Shown in pieces: positions 1 to 12,054 of a DNA stretch of 64,000 nt. How positions within the stretch are numbered: position 1 is the first letter of the stretch; every line of letters starts with the position of its first letter. The DNA is from Trichostrongylus colubriformis. Its lineage: Eukaryota; Nematoda; Chromadorea; Rhabditida; Trichostrongylidae. The notes beneath the pieces were generated by a model that saw only the letters and a list, made by a program, of their open reading frames with translations, did no database searches and was not told where the DNA came from. The position numbers were made by a program, and so were the translations under genes. Location: the NCBI GenBank assembly GCA_963978905.1, contig OZ022260.1:38500259-38564258 (forward strand), given 5' to 3'.

Positions 1-1837
1 CGTTTCCCTATGAAATTTTTCCTCCCTCCCTACTCTTACGCGGAACCAAACCAAGCCCGTTTCAAAGGGAGTGGTTACGCGGATTCAATAGTAACCTCGC
101 TGACTCAGCTGTGCTATGGCGCGATATTTGCTGATGAATTGGCATAAAATTTTCGCTGACGTCACATTATTTTTTCGTGCGTCGGTCGTATACGAGCTGC
201 TGGTAAACGGCCAACTCTCCGAACCGCACCCTTTGCCCATCATTCATATCGTTGGTCCGTCTCTCATCGTCCGTCTAGCGATCATTCTCATTATTCACCC
301 GTCGCCGCTGTTGCAGCCGATTCCCCCCATTAATCCTTCGTCCATTCGTTCACCAAGTGTTTGCCACATGCGTTTGCCCATTCGCTTTCTTTTCGTCAAA
401 AAACCTGAAGCGAACGGACAACGATCACTTCGATTGTGGTCTGGACCTGATCTTGGAGTAGCTTTCATTTTTTGTCAGTTATGCTTTCTTTTATTTGGAA
501 AGTGGTCAACAGCTATAATAGCAATGCGATGGGCCTCGTAAAAAAAGCAGTTCAAGCAACTGCAGACCCGCTAAGGTATGAAGACGTTGAGTCCATTGGA
601 ATTCTGTAAGTACAAAGCACCAGACAGAAATTCGCCTGGCAGATGTGGTGCGCTACACGATAGATACGAGCTAAGGCTGTGTTCATACTCAACTAAATGA
701 GATTTTTGGCGCATCGGCGAATCGCGATTTTTGACAATGCCATGTACCACCACGTCAGTTCATTTGCATTGTTGCAAGTAGCCAATATCGCGGACGTGCT
801 GATCCGCCAGTTCTTTCAAATCGCGAATGCGCCGATACTCTCATTTTCTTGATCGATACGTATCTTATGCATGACGCGAATGCGCCAATTCTCTCAAATC
901 GCCGATGCGCAAGTGCGCTCATTTCCTCGAAACACATATTTAACTTTACGCCAATGCGCCGAAAATCTCTTTCAGTTGGGTATGAACACAGCCTATGGCT
1001 CCGTATAAGGGGTCCTAAAGCTATCACGTCTGAAATAAGGCGTAGGTCATCGCCGTCGCCTCGGGATTCGAGCAGTAGGGGAAATTGCCTATTCCACGCA
1101 CCTCAAGTCGGCCGTGATTGCGTACCCGGGTTAACTACGGTATCCAAAACATATCTATTCATGCGGATGTGCGCTTTTGTGCTGGAAATGAGGTAGAAAC
1201 GTCTTCATTATTCGTCATTATACGTCTTGACGTCTTCATTATAGGAAATTTGGCAGTTCCGCGAGCGGAATATGTACGTATTGTAACTAGTGAAATGAAT
1301 CTAATCTATCTAAAAAAATTTCCATATTATGTCTATGTTATTCAACCGAATGAGTGTCTATATTATTCAACCATGATTTGGCAAAGAAAATGTCCTACGA
1401 GAAACGAGCAGCTGCGCAAATCATAGAACGCGCAAAAGTCTCATGACAAATAACCTCCTTGTTGCTAACTACAGAAATGTGTAAAGAAAAGAATTCGAGC
1501 ATGCAGATATGGATTTCTCTAGGAAACTGAGGGAAATGCTCCCCGCTGCACTGATTAAGCCTTTTATGCAGGGAGAGTGCTTAAAACGTAGTTCATACTA
1601 CCGCAATCTTTTCACGCGCGAACTCAAATTTGGCCTCCATTCGCTCACAGCCATTTGCAGTTTCTTACATTTCTTACACTGGCAGTATGCTTTCTCCTAG
1701 TCACATTGTGTCTGAAGAACCTATCAACTGTGGTAGGGCCGTCACCTGCGACCAGTTCTCCGTTAAAGGTGCTGATGTAGATGGAGAGGGCACTCCACTA
1801 CGCTCGGCGTCCGACGCCTTTCTACTCACGCTTTTGC
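1..1837. other. Gene-free stretch at the left edge
   Basis: No open frame here resembles a known protein and none has convincing splice sites linking it to another. The longest (116-541, +) is low-complexity, rich in Pro, Ile and Leu, and looks accidental. About 770-970 carries degenerate repeats of a motif like GCGAATGCGCC, and about 1005-1145 resembles dispersed repeats seen near 2160-2350 and 9175-9395. If a gene runs in from the left, it leaves no recognisable exon. Confidence 0.5.
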
Positions 1838-2017
1838 CTACGTCGCGGTCATACCCACCGTCGGCAGGGCGTGGCTGCGTTCATAGTCAGCGAGGGAGAG
1901 TAGCACGGGGGAGGTGCAGAGATGACACAGGCAACGAGGCAGGTTGGCATATGCGGAGACACAGAGATACGCAGCCACGCCCTGCCGCGAGCACCGCAAA
2001 GTATGACCGGGCCTTAG
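1838..2017. mobile_element. MITE, GCGGTCATAC family, copy 1
   Basis: A GC-rich block of about 180 bp whose two ends are inverted copies of each other: the left has GCGGTCATACCCACCGTCGG, and the right has CAAAGTATGACCGGGCC. Just inside each end lies a CAGGGCGTGGCTGCG motif or its complement. Related copies occur at 5416-5596 and 47970-48138, with a fragment near 48960-49016. It has no coding capacity. The TTA-like flanks of the cleanest copy (47970-48138) suggest a PIF/Harbinger-type origin, which is inference. Confidence 0.7.
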
Positions 2018-2716
2018 TTAAGGGAGCCCCTACAACGCCTACCTCTCTCTGAATAAAGCTTAGGTAAAAATATACTCTTCAGTGTACAGTGATGATTGTC
2101 CGATGACATCAGATGAGCAACGACAAGGTGCGATTGAGTGCCCTTCCCCCAACTACATTAGCACCCTAACTTACTCGTGACGAAAGAGAGTTCGCGTTTT
2201 GGAGTCAGTTCAGTGCTACACAGCTGAGCATTTTCGCGCCGTTTGATGCGGTCTTGGGTTACTGTGGTTATCCTTAGTACGCAATCACAGCCGGCTTGAG
2301 TTGCGTAGAATAAACAGTTTCGCAATGCGGCACCACCACTAATCGCGTCGCACGCCGTACGCGCGAGGATCGTTTTCTGTCTTAATAGCATACGTCTCAT
2401 TTCTCTTTCCTCCTTCTCAATCGCTCTGCGCAGAATGATTTCCATTCTCCCATCTAAATGATTTCCATTTAGAAGTCTGTAACTGCACAAATTGCGCATC
2501 AATATCCCGCGTGAGAACGTCCAAATCTTTATATTTCGGCAACTCACTCTTGAATGAACCGTGTATTCTTTAATCTTGTCTCGTTACCCATTAACTTGGA
2601 TTTAATAGGAACACCTACTTTTTCAATGTTTCGGGCTCTATCATCCCTGTGCAATATGCGATATTGCCCACTAGTTAGGCATCGTTCACAGTTCGCGATC
2701 TAGGAGTATAATTCAC
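2018..2716. other. Repeat-derived sequence, no gene
   Basis: About 2045-2165 resembles the AAGCTTAGG..AAAATATAC repeat described at 27300-27480, 29330-29515 and 49330-49515. About 2165-2400 resembles, in inverse orientation, sequence at 1080-1145. I see no splice-linked coding sequence. Confidence 0.4.
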
Positions 2717-3150
2717 TTAAAGGAATCGTCCACGGAAAATGAGTTTTTGTGTTACCCATATATTTATGTTGTATTTGCCTAATGTTGGCCTCATGCAAAA
2801 TTTCACGTGAAAAAAATGTGAATCTGGCTGAGATACAGCACCACAAAGTGCGGTCCAGGTGGGCGGGGCCTCCGTGTAAAAGCCTCGTCCCGTCGTCCGC
2901 CGCCGTTGAGAACGGAGAGTGGGACTGTTTACGTAACCTTCTGTTCCTACAATGCGTCTCCGACCACGGCGGACGACGGGACGAGGCTTTACACGGAGGC
3001 CCCGCCCACCTGGACCGCACTTTGTGGCGCTGTATCTCAGCCAGATTCACATTTTTTCGCGTGAAATTTTGCATGAGGCCAACATTAGGCAAATACAACA
3101 TAAACATATGGGTAACACAAAAACTCATTTTCCGTGGACGATTCCTTTAA
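2717..3150. mobile_element. 434 bp foldback MITE with TTAA ends, copy 1
   Basis: An almost perfect palindrome. The left end reads TTAAAGGAATCGTCCACGG and the right end is its exact complement, ending CGATTCCTTTAA at 3150. The arms are about 200 bp and include a GGTGGGCGGGGCC block on both sides. They surround a short unpaired centre near 2915-2965. All long open frames here are mirror translations of the arms and are not genes. The TTAA at both outer ends fits the TTAA target of piggyBac-type transposases, so this could be a non-autonomous piggyBac relative; only the ends support that. A degraded second copy lies at 44032-44425 inside the convertase gene. Confidence 0.85.
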
Positions 3151-4141
3151 TCTATACGCATCTTGTGGTTGGTACCATTCTACTTGGATTGCGTGAGTCG
3201 CTCGATCGCCTGGGTCACTTGATCGATATGTTCCCTTTTGCTTCCGCCTGAATCGCGCGATAGCCTGAATCGCGAACTCTGAACGATACCTCACTGCTGG
3301 AAAAGTCTCATGTTTTGTATCATGCAATCGCACAAAACATTGATCACAACAACAGGTTTGCAAAAGTGCTCAAATTTTTCGCCTTGTCGTAATTTTTTTT
3401 AAATTCACCTTTCACGGTTGTCTCTCGATTCCCATTTCTGAGCTATTTCACGTGTACATATTGCATGACACTCCTGCAGTTATAGTATTGCAATAATAAG
3501 AGGCTGTTGGCCAGTTCTGGGTCCTTGATTGCAGTAACCCAATGGTAAGAACCTCAGACATCTTCACGCATGTTGTGTTTTTGTTCTTCGAGGTTTTCGC
3601 CATAGTTCACATCCTACCTGGAAATTACTCTGTGATGGCGTTCACTCGCTGTGGGGTTGATCAAGAAGATCTATGATTTTTTGCTTCCCTGCAATGGCGA
3701 AATCGTCAGAAATAAGAGCTGTCGCCTTCTTGAAATTCCGTAATTGAACAAAGCGCCTACTTCTATTCGTTCCTCGAGAATTCAGTCCTGAACGTGCGCG
3801 ATGATTCATTCGCTATGGCGATATGATATTACCGGGGTTGCATTCCGGCTTTGTCTTTGAAAAGGTAACAGCCCATTGTAAAAAAATCGTATCAGAAACA
3901 GGTTACTTGTTGTGATTGCGATAATATTGCGTCGTGTTCGGCGAGTACGCAATTACAGGAAAACGCATTTTCGATCATTCGGACTGAACTGGTTCAGCAC
4001 TTTCTCCTTTTTCTAGATTTTCGTCAAATTGTGGTTGCTAAACTTTCAAATGCTGAGCATCATACGAAAATCTGTGGAAGTGTATTATTATGAACTCACT
4101 ACTCTGCATAAATCTGGTCTATGTGCCCTTCAGGCAGACGG
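3151..4141. other. Gene-free stretch
   Basis: Nothing here looks like coding sequence or a structural RNA. The base composition is mixed, with no long repeats visible by eye. Confidence 0.4.
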
Positions 4142-4373
4142 GTGTGTTCCCTTATGTCAGGATTTCGCACGCGGTGTGCCGCAAGCGAAACGATGCTAAC
4201 GAGCTAAAGTGCCTTGTTGTCAGGGCCCAACGCGATTACATGTCTACTGTGCGCGGCGCATCTAACATTACCGTGTAATCGCTCAAAGACAACTATAGCG
4301 GCGCGCCCATCTCGCGCACACTGCGTCGCACGCCGCTTGTTGTGGTGCGAAATCTTCACATAGGGGTTCACAC
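4142..4373. mobile_element. 232 bp inverted-repeat MITE, copy 1
   Basis: The left end, GTGTGTTCCCTTATGTCAGG, is matched at the right end by the inverted sequence CTTCACATAGGGGTTCACAC. The interior is GC-rich and also partly self-complementary. A second copy of nearly the same length lies at 19805-20035 with the same termini, so this is a discrete mobile family rather than a chance palindrome. No protein is encoded. Confidence 0.75.
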
Positions 4374-5269
4374 CCCATGCAGATAGGCCCCAACGCGTAC
4401 GCGATAGAGCCAAGGGCTCCGTATCAGTTGGGTCCTAGGGCGATGAGCGTAATCGCTTTAGAACCCAACTAATTCTTTGTTATTTTGTACTGCGATAAGT
4501 CATTCAGTACATATTAACCTGGTCATCATCCAATCACTGAAGATCTTCAGTGGATGATCACATAAATGATTGTATGATGAAGAGGAAACGAATCATTTCT
4601 CAGTTTTTTTTTGTTCCTAGCTCATGGTTTTTTTCATTTTGTCCTTAGCTTGCACCCCTCACATTGCGCTCCTCGCGAATTCTGTCGTGATTTCGTATGC
4701 AATCATTGCGCCCTATTTTGTAGTGTTGTTATTCAAATCGAAGTGACACCCAGCAGAGCTATCTGTAAGTAACCCGCTTTTTGATAAGAACTGATTAAAT
4801 TTGAAGATAGAAACCGGTCGTTGATAGAAAACCGTCACATCGTGTTTATGATTAAGGCATGATTATGTTGCCAAATCTAGCAGATCGTAACCATATCCCC
4901 GGTTAATCTGTGACCATGATCTCGAACCGATCGTACCGGAATAAGACCGGTTCCATTATCGCGATATATCTGCCTTGTTCGATCGTATGATCTTTGTACG
5001 AGCCCCGTTATGATCCACCAGAGCAGCATTAAATTGGCGACTGAGCACGCTGGACTATTGATCGTTACAGATGCGTTGCGCCGCCGTTGCGTTGCGTCAA
5101 TCGGTTCGTTGCAGTCGGTCATCGAGTGTAAATGCCATTTTCGCCTGCCATTTTTGAAGTATTTTTTTGAATTCGAAAAGAGTGGTGTATGATATGATTG
5201 TAATGATGTTTCTGTCCAAAAGGTGGTGCTATTGCAATGAGGGAGGGGGAGGGGTGGGTAGCATCCCAT

Positions 5270-5665
5270 TATGGACACTATTTTAACCTAAACCTAGAAG
5301 AGGGAAAAAAACCTCTCCTTTTTTTCTATCAAGGCTCAGGCAAAAATATACGCCTAACCGAGTGTGCAGGTTGACTTCTCAAACATCCCTCCAAGATGCT
5401 TAGATTGAGACCAAACTCGGGTCGCGTTCATACTTTGCGCCGGCAGGGCGTGGCTGCGTTCACAGGCAGGGAGGCAGAACGGCACAGGGGAGGTGAAGTG
5501 GCTACGCGGGCAACGAGACAGGTTGTTAGAGGCGGTAACATAGACACACACAGCCATGCCGTGCCGCCGGCTAGCAAAGTATGAACGTGGCCTTAGATGT
5601 ACAACTTTTTGTAAGATGTCTATATAAGACTCCCTAATTGCGATAGCACCCGAAACGCTTCTCTC
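5270..5665. repeat. Dispersed repeat (GCGATAGCACCC family) split by a MITE
   Basis: The left part carries CTAAACCTAGA and GGCAAAAATATACGCC; the right part carries ATTGCGATAGCACCC. In the related copies at 27300-27480 and 29330-29515 these two parts are contiguous. Here they are separated by the MITE at 5416-5596, so this is a nested insertion. Another copy is near 49330-49515. There are no coding features. The origin is unknown, probably another non-autonomous element. Confidence 0.6.
5416..5596. mobile_element. MITE, GCGGTCATAC family, copy 2, nested
   Basis: The ends GTCGCGTTCATACTTTGCGC and GCAAAGTATGAACGTGGCC are inverted repeats of each other and match the elements at 1838-2017 and 47970-48138. 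It sits inside an older dispersed repeat whose halves resume on either side. It is therefore younger than its host repeat. No coding capacity. Confidence 0.7.
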
Positions 5666-8600
5666 AGTGACCATTTTCACGCTTTGCCATATTTTTCTCC
5701 ATTTGCGGCTCTTTGTAGTTTACTGTCTTTTTTATTTGAAAAGGGTAACAGACTGCTTCTTTTACATCTGAAAAATTACATTTACAAGCCATCACAGGTG
5801 TCTTACGTCGTGCTTTTCGCATTTTATTTGATTTCCGGAATTGTTTATGCTTCTATTCATGTGGATTCTGATTATTTCTCAATCCTGCTTTTAAAGTAAG
5901 CTATTACTTCCGGATTTTAAACACTGTGGCTTCTGCTCGTATTTGATGCTCTTCCATTTCTCAATCGGTGGTTTGCCTCAGTGCCCTTCAACATTCCTTC
6001 AAACCGGATTGAACAGGAAGCAGAATTACGTTAGGCTAGTGAAGTTGTTGTGGCGCAGTGACCGCGATTAAATGGCTGCCCGCTGTGCTGATTAACGAGA
6101 CCTGACAGTTGGTAACTCTGGCCATCGTAACGGCGAACATGCTGCTCTTGGTTGCGAATGAAAGAAACTTGAATTGTGTGAGGCTGAATAGTGTCCATTG
6201 TTCTCGTTTACACGGAAATGTGAGCATATCGCTAAGGATAATTGTAGGGTGGTGCTGTTGCGACACAGGCAAATTTTTTTTTCAAATCTTCACTACCTTT
6301 AAAGGAACCGGAAGGGGTCCGAAGCAAGAGGAAGATGCAAAGAAATGAGCGTTTTGTGATGAACACTGAAGGTTAGAAGCGATAATCGGTGAAAAAGCCT
6401 GGATTCAAAAGCGCGACGCTGCGGTGTGTATTCGCATCCCATTCTCATCCAACACGCTGACTTTCCGAGTTGTCCGCTGTAGGAGACAGGCCGCGGGCCA
6501 ACGTTAGTTGTAGCACCTCACTCCCAGCGCAGTGGAGTGGCCAGTTCCCAACTACATTAGCATTCATTTAAGTATACCTATAAACAATATAAGAAAAAAC
6601 AAAGCAAAAAGTAAGAGGAAAAAACAAATTTATTATAGAAACACCTCCTTTTGGCACCATGCCAAGGCGTCAGATTGGCGAGTTTGTGCAATGGCTGCCA
6701 CTTAAACTCGTCCACACTACGTTTTTTCTACCTTGAGCCAAAATTACTCCCTTCTGGTGTCTTTAAGCTTTTGGATGTATTTAGGCAGTATAATGATCAT
6801 CGCTTCTATGATTTACCCCTATGACTGGGTAGCTGCTCAATGCCCTTTGTCTGGAAATTCACCAGCTACGTTCCAAGAAACCTAGATAATCATACTTCTC
6901 ACTTTTAATGTAAAGCTCAGAGCCCTGACTAAGTGATATTCGGAACGCCCTACGATAAGCAAATCCGCAGGATGAACGTAACTTCAAGGCTCAACTTTCT
7001 TTTGATTCCCGCCCTATCTTTGCGTATGCTCGTACACGAGACTATACTAGTGGGAGACAAATTTGCCGCTTTTTTTCGAAAACCGGGTCGTTATAGAAAT
7101 CCTATTGGCCGTGGATCGCTACGAATATTCTTCACCAGCCACCCTTTATTTTCTTCTATTCCGACAGTTGTGTTTGGTGCTATTATTGAGACCTATATTT
7201 CCAAAGTTAATGATCAGAAGGGAGGCTGTCTCATTCGAAAAAAGATGGGGACGAGCGGATGTACGATGCAATCCGAACTGCTGAATGGGCCATTGGTTTC
7301 TTTTTTGAAATATCGAAAGACATCTCTAGAAAGAGCTGGTGTTCGGACTTTCGATGAGACTTCCTAAGAAATGTCCTCGATGGGTCGGAAAAGCGCCTTC
7401 TGGACTTGCTAGCACAGAAGCGAAACCATTGAAGTCTCTGAAGGGTGCTTGAGCCGTTTGAATGGCAATGTGTACAAGGTTTTGTTCAGATTTCGTCAGT
7501 CGAAATTCAACGAAACTATGTTTCATATTTTAGAACGTCTTAGCACTACTCGTTGCAAGTATCGAGCGAAGTGCATTGCTCAAAGAAAAAAAAACGTAGA
7601 CTCACTTCCATCAAGCGAATGCCGCGAAGGTTGTTTCCACGACAAGCTAAATATAAAGGGCACAAAAAACATGAATCACTACGAACAAGTTTTTCGGAGT
7701 TTTCATGGACAAGTGGGCAGGTTTTTTGGAATTTTTTGTTCTGTTTGGACACTCGAAATTTCTAATAACGCTGAGAATGGTGCGCGTTTCACATCCCTTT
7801 CACATCGCATTTCCCCATGTTCTTAAATAATGTGAACATTTGCGCCATCTTGATCAGCCACAAGGTTCGGGGGAGTGGCTGATTAAGGTGGTCGAAGTCC
7901 GTTGTCTACGAGTGGGACAGCTTCTTATAGATATAGGGAAGGTAATTTGATTGATTTATTAAGTGTGAAAGTGGGGATGCCAAGCAGTGCCGCAGTGGAG
8001 GAGAAATCGTTTGAAAAATCTGAGAATTATCCCCCCTGCCTGCGGTTAATCATTCTTGCGAACGTGTTTTTGCGTTCACGCGGGGGGGGACTGATCAAGT
8101 GAAGCCGTTGACTACTGCCCCAAGTACATCACAGTATACCATGTCAAGAATGAATTTAAAATCGCGTATTTATCAGAAGATAATGTCTTCCCACCGCTCA
8201 TTACCCTAACTACTCTTTTCTGTTCATTTGAGACTGTATTTTCCGACTCTGAGGAGCGAAAAGATAGGGATAAACACTCCGAACTGACCAGCAAGAAGTA
8301 AAGATTTTTTTTATCTAATCTGGAAGACTCATTTTTCTTAATATCGTTCGTATCTACAGTACCTGTGTCCTTTTACCATTTCGTTGAAATAGTATTCGCT
8401 TCTAATTAGGAGCTCAATTTTCCGAGGTTTTGTCGAAGTTGGTACAGGATGCAGCTCCATGATTCGGCTCATCATCTCCGCATATTCTCGTTTTTCTGCA
8501 TCCTGTAGTTTTGTGCATCCTGTAGAGTAACCCCTCTTCAAATTGCTGTGTGCTCCAGGATTCAAATTGCTGTATGCTTCAGGAGTACAGCAAACACTAC

Positions 8601-10967
8601 ATATAAATCGGCTTTGTCTCTTTATCTCTCACGAAATTTAGAACTACTTGAAGGACCCGGGAAGGTCCGGTCAAACGTGGGATAGGTAGTGTATGGGTGA
8701 AGAGGTGAAGAGCACATTTGAACGAAGGTACGTTCTGCCCCAAGTGGGCGGGGCCTACACTGGAGCATTCGGCACTGAGGTAAAAAATTCTACACTGTTA
8801 AAAGCGAGCATTAGCTGCACTCCTATGAGCCAAGCATCTGCACATTCTTCATTGATTTTTTTCAATTGAAAATTTACCTATTCGATGTGAGCTACTGGAG
8901 TCTTTTGCTGAATTACTTGTATCATGTCTATAATCTTCTTGCATACGTGGCATGACTTCTCATTCCATAACTGAAGCTTGCGATAAATAGAAGAGCAACT
9001 AGGAGTACGTGAGGAAAGAAACCTTCATTTCAGCTGTTTTTAAGCGACCGTGCTGAAAAGGAGATTGTAATTTCAATTCAAGCGTGTTCTGTTGGAAATT
9101 GATGAGAGAAAGTTTCCGGAAGGACTTCTAGAAAAACGAGTCCTCGAGTGTGTTATGCCAATCATACCTTGGGAGTTCCGCGAGCAGGTGTGTATCGTGA
9201 GGACAGGATTTCTCACCGCAGCGCGCTGCTGGCGACGCGATGCGTGTGATTTAGCGGCGCCGTGTGCAGATGGGTCCTAAAGCGATTGCCGTCCTGCCCG
9301 TTACTTTGAGCAACACCCTAGGACCCAACTACGTATAGCACTCCTAACTTGCCACATGCCTCGGTGCAAAGTCCTGTCTTAATGATACACACCCTCAGCG
9401 GATCTTTCCAAGAAAGGAGGATTATCTGGAGGATTGTTCGTCAAGCTCTAGCGCGTAGAGCATCATTTATATGTCTTGAAACTTGATTGCAGTTGAAGGC
9501 TCTCTCAGATCACAGCAGTATTTCTACCTCATCGTGAGTCAGGACAGTCGCTGTTCATAGGCTGTTTACCGCTAACTGGACAATTATCGCACAACGTACT
9601 AAATACCATTCATTTTCGTTTAATATCAAAGACGTTTTATTGCTTGTTCTGTCGTTTGTCTTTATTTCCGGCTCTGACAAATATTACAACTAAATTTTGT
9701 CGAGCAGTTATTTGCTTTGATTGCTACCTTTTTTCCCGAGAACAAGGTCTCTTGAAAATTTTATAAATCACCAGAGTTATAGCCTAGTTCATTTTATGTT
9801 AAAAGTGCGTTTTCGTGTGACACAGATGCCGTATGGTAGTTTCAACGCAAGTGCAGTCCCGAATGCTTTCTCTGTCTCATAATCGCCGGTAGGTAGTGCT
9901 GGAGTATGAAGGGTGCCTAGAGCGTTTCGGAGTTTGCTGTGGAGTTGCATCCACCCGCCAGATGAAGTGCTGTCACAAGTACAAATATAATGTCGTAGAT
10001 TTTTTCTTCGTTGCTGATTCTCCATGCAACCCTGACCTTTATTGCCCCGTCTTCGAACGTGTCGTTCTTTTCTTAGCCTTTTTTCCCACGCTTCAGCGCT
10101 ATATCTTCAGCCTTCAGTACTACTACGATCAATTCTTCCATAATCGTATTCACCTTTAATGCCTTGGGTCATAGAAAGGGAGTGGAAGGAGAAGCGGTGT
10201 ATTGTTGTTATTTCAGGGCTTACCCGCAGGCGCATTGCCTTTCGAAGGCCCACTTGAGGGTAGAGGATGGATGGGTGACATTTTAGGCCGGCACGAGCTT
10301 CTCAACACTATCAAATGAGACTATTTGGAGCTTTTCAATCATAACTAGTAGTACTGAAAAATATAATATTGTGATTCGTTCTGCCCCCCCCCTCCTCCTC
10401 GAACGAGCCAACCAGTCCAGAAGAGATGAGTTGTGCCGAAATAGCTCGCCTTGTGGCCTTTATCGCGATTTCTCGCCCATCCTTCCGAATTCGACGCATC
10501 ACTTTCGAGTTGCGGAGGCTGGGCAACGTTCACGGCTGGCTAACTTATTGTTAGCCTTTCATCTACTTGAGGATAGAAACTGATTGGTCTTCGGGGATTG
10601 ATGAATACTCAGCGGCTCGAGTATTTCACTGATGCAGGGAGAGGTCCCGGCTTGAAAATGAACATTTTCAATGCAACCCTGTGACTGTGGAACTCACGAA
10701 CCACTTGATGACCGTTCTTTTTCCATGCCTTGTCTTGATGGGAACGTCTTTATGTGATGATATCATGACGAGAGCTGCAATGCAGGCCCAGGCCTAGTTT
10801 TTTTGACGAACGTCACTCAATTGTACCGAATCTTGCTAGCGGATTCTTGTCCCTACAAGATAGTAGCTTCCGTCAACCGAGATCGAAGTTCTATAAAGCC
10901 CTGTAAGACATGACCTTAACTCTGTATGAATCCTTGCCTTCGAACCAGTATTCCTTCTTTTATTCGT
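5666..10967. other. Gene-free stretch
   Basis: I find no exon chain or recognisable domain. The open frames at 6933-7367 and 7449-7826 lack homology that I can recognise and lack paired splice sites. About 8640-8770 (AAGTGGGCGGGGCC, GAAGAGCAC) resembles the inverse of 58205-58290. About 9175-9395 belongs to a dispersed GC-rich repeat with GGGTCCTAAAGCGATT. A C9 tract followed by CTCCTCCTC lies near 10384. Confidence 0.4.
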
Positions 10968-11071
10968 CACTTCCCACTTAGGGAAAGGCCTAAATCCTTT
11001 TTTCTTTGTCTACATTTCACTTCCCATTTAAGGAAAAGCCTCTATAAATCCTTTTTTCTTCGCCTGCATTT
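10968..11071. repeat. Two-copy tandem repeat, 50 and 54 bp
   Basis: Two adjacent units begin CACTTCCCA and contain AAATCCTTTTTTCTT. They differ by a few substitutions and a 4 bp length difference. This is a simple local duplication with no coding function apparent. Confidence 0.75.
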
Positions 11072-12054
11072 CACTCTGTCCATAGAATTCACCACCATCC
11101 TATCTGGACCAGCTTTTCTTCTGCTAGAATGGACAGGCAGGCACCAAGCTGTCATTCCACTGTCCCCTCTCGAAATGTGGCCCACTCTAGTTCTGTGGGG
11201 TTCAGCATTATTTGTCTTGTCAACGACGTATTTGTGTTGCTCGGCAGACACTTTTCACCTCACCTCATCATTCGGCTCTTGATTTCGCCACTCAATCTAG
11301 AATTTTTCACAGTTCAACACGATTTTTTTTATCATTCTCTCTATGTGAAACACCTCTATGTGACACCTAACCCACAAAAAAATTGACGAAATGGTCTTTA
11401 CTCGACAGTCTGACTTACTGAGCTCAAAATTCAGAGATCAGTTTTCAAGGACAGCTAGTTCTCTTGAGATAATCCCTCCATTTAGGCGCTCCATTTGAAA
11501 AGCTCTCAATTTCTCTGGTTCTGTCCAGGTTCGGTCAGGCTTTTTATCTTACGGACAGCCCCTGTTACCGATTCCCACCGATAAAGTTCGGCCCAAATAG
11601 AATTTGATGGACTGCCGTTCAGGTATGGCACGGAGCTCGTGGCATTCTACAGAATTATGCCCTAATCGAATCAGCTGCAAAACGATGTGCATGGCTTTAC
11701 TAATAATATGTAGGATGCCGCTGTCGGTTCAGTGCTTTTGTTCTCCATGAGGGCCCATTGCCTATTGCAGAACTCTAAGATAAGGAGGTATTGGCATCCG
11801 AGGTTCATAGGTAACTCTACCCTTTGTAGACCAGTTACAACCAATAGATCATTATGCACCATTCGCGAAAGCGCGCCGAAACTGAGTCGTCATGCAGTGA
11901 TTTATTTTTGCTGCGCTCACGATAGACATGCCGCGCGCGACCGTCGTGGTTTCGAGGATGGAGGTTTCCAGCCAAGATCGCTCTCAACGTGAAATGCTGA
12001 GTGTTATTCGTAATTCGTAGAATGGTAGATCGTGCTTTATCACAATTTGCATAC
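11072..12054. other. Gene-free stretch
   Basis: No coding sequence or repeat family that I can name. Overlapping short frames exist on both strands with no recognisable motif. Confidence 0.35.

Noticed and set aside
116..541. 141-codon open frame at the left edge
   Set aside because: Low-complexity hydrophobic/proline text, no recognised motif, no splice-linked partner.
2700..3251. Several 90-140 codon frames on both strands
   Set aside because: Mirror translations of the 434 bp palindrome.
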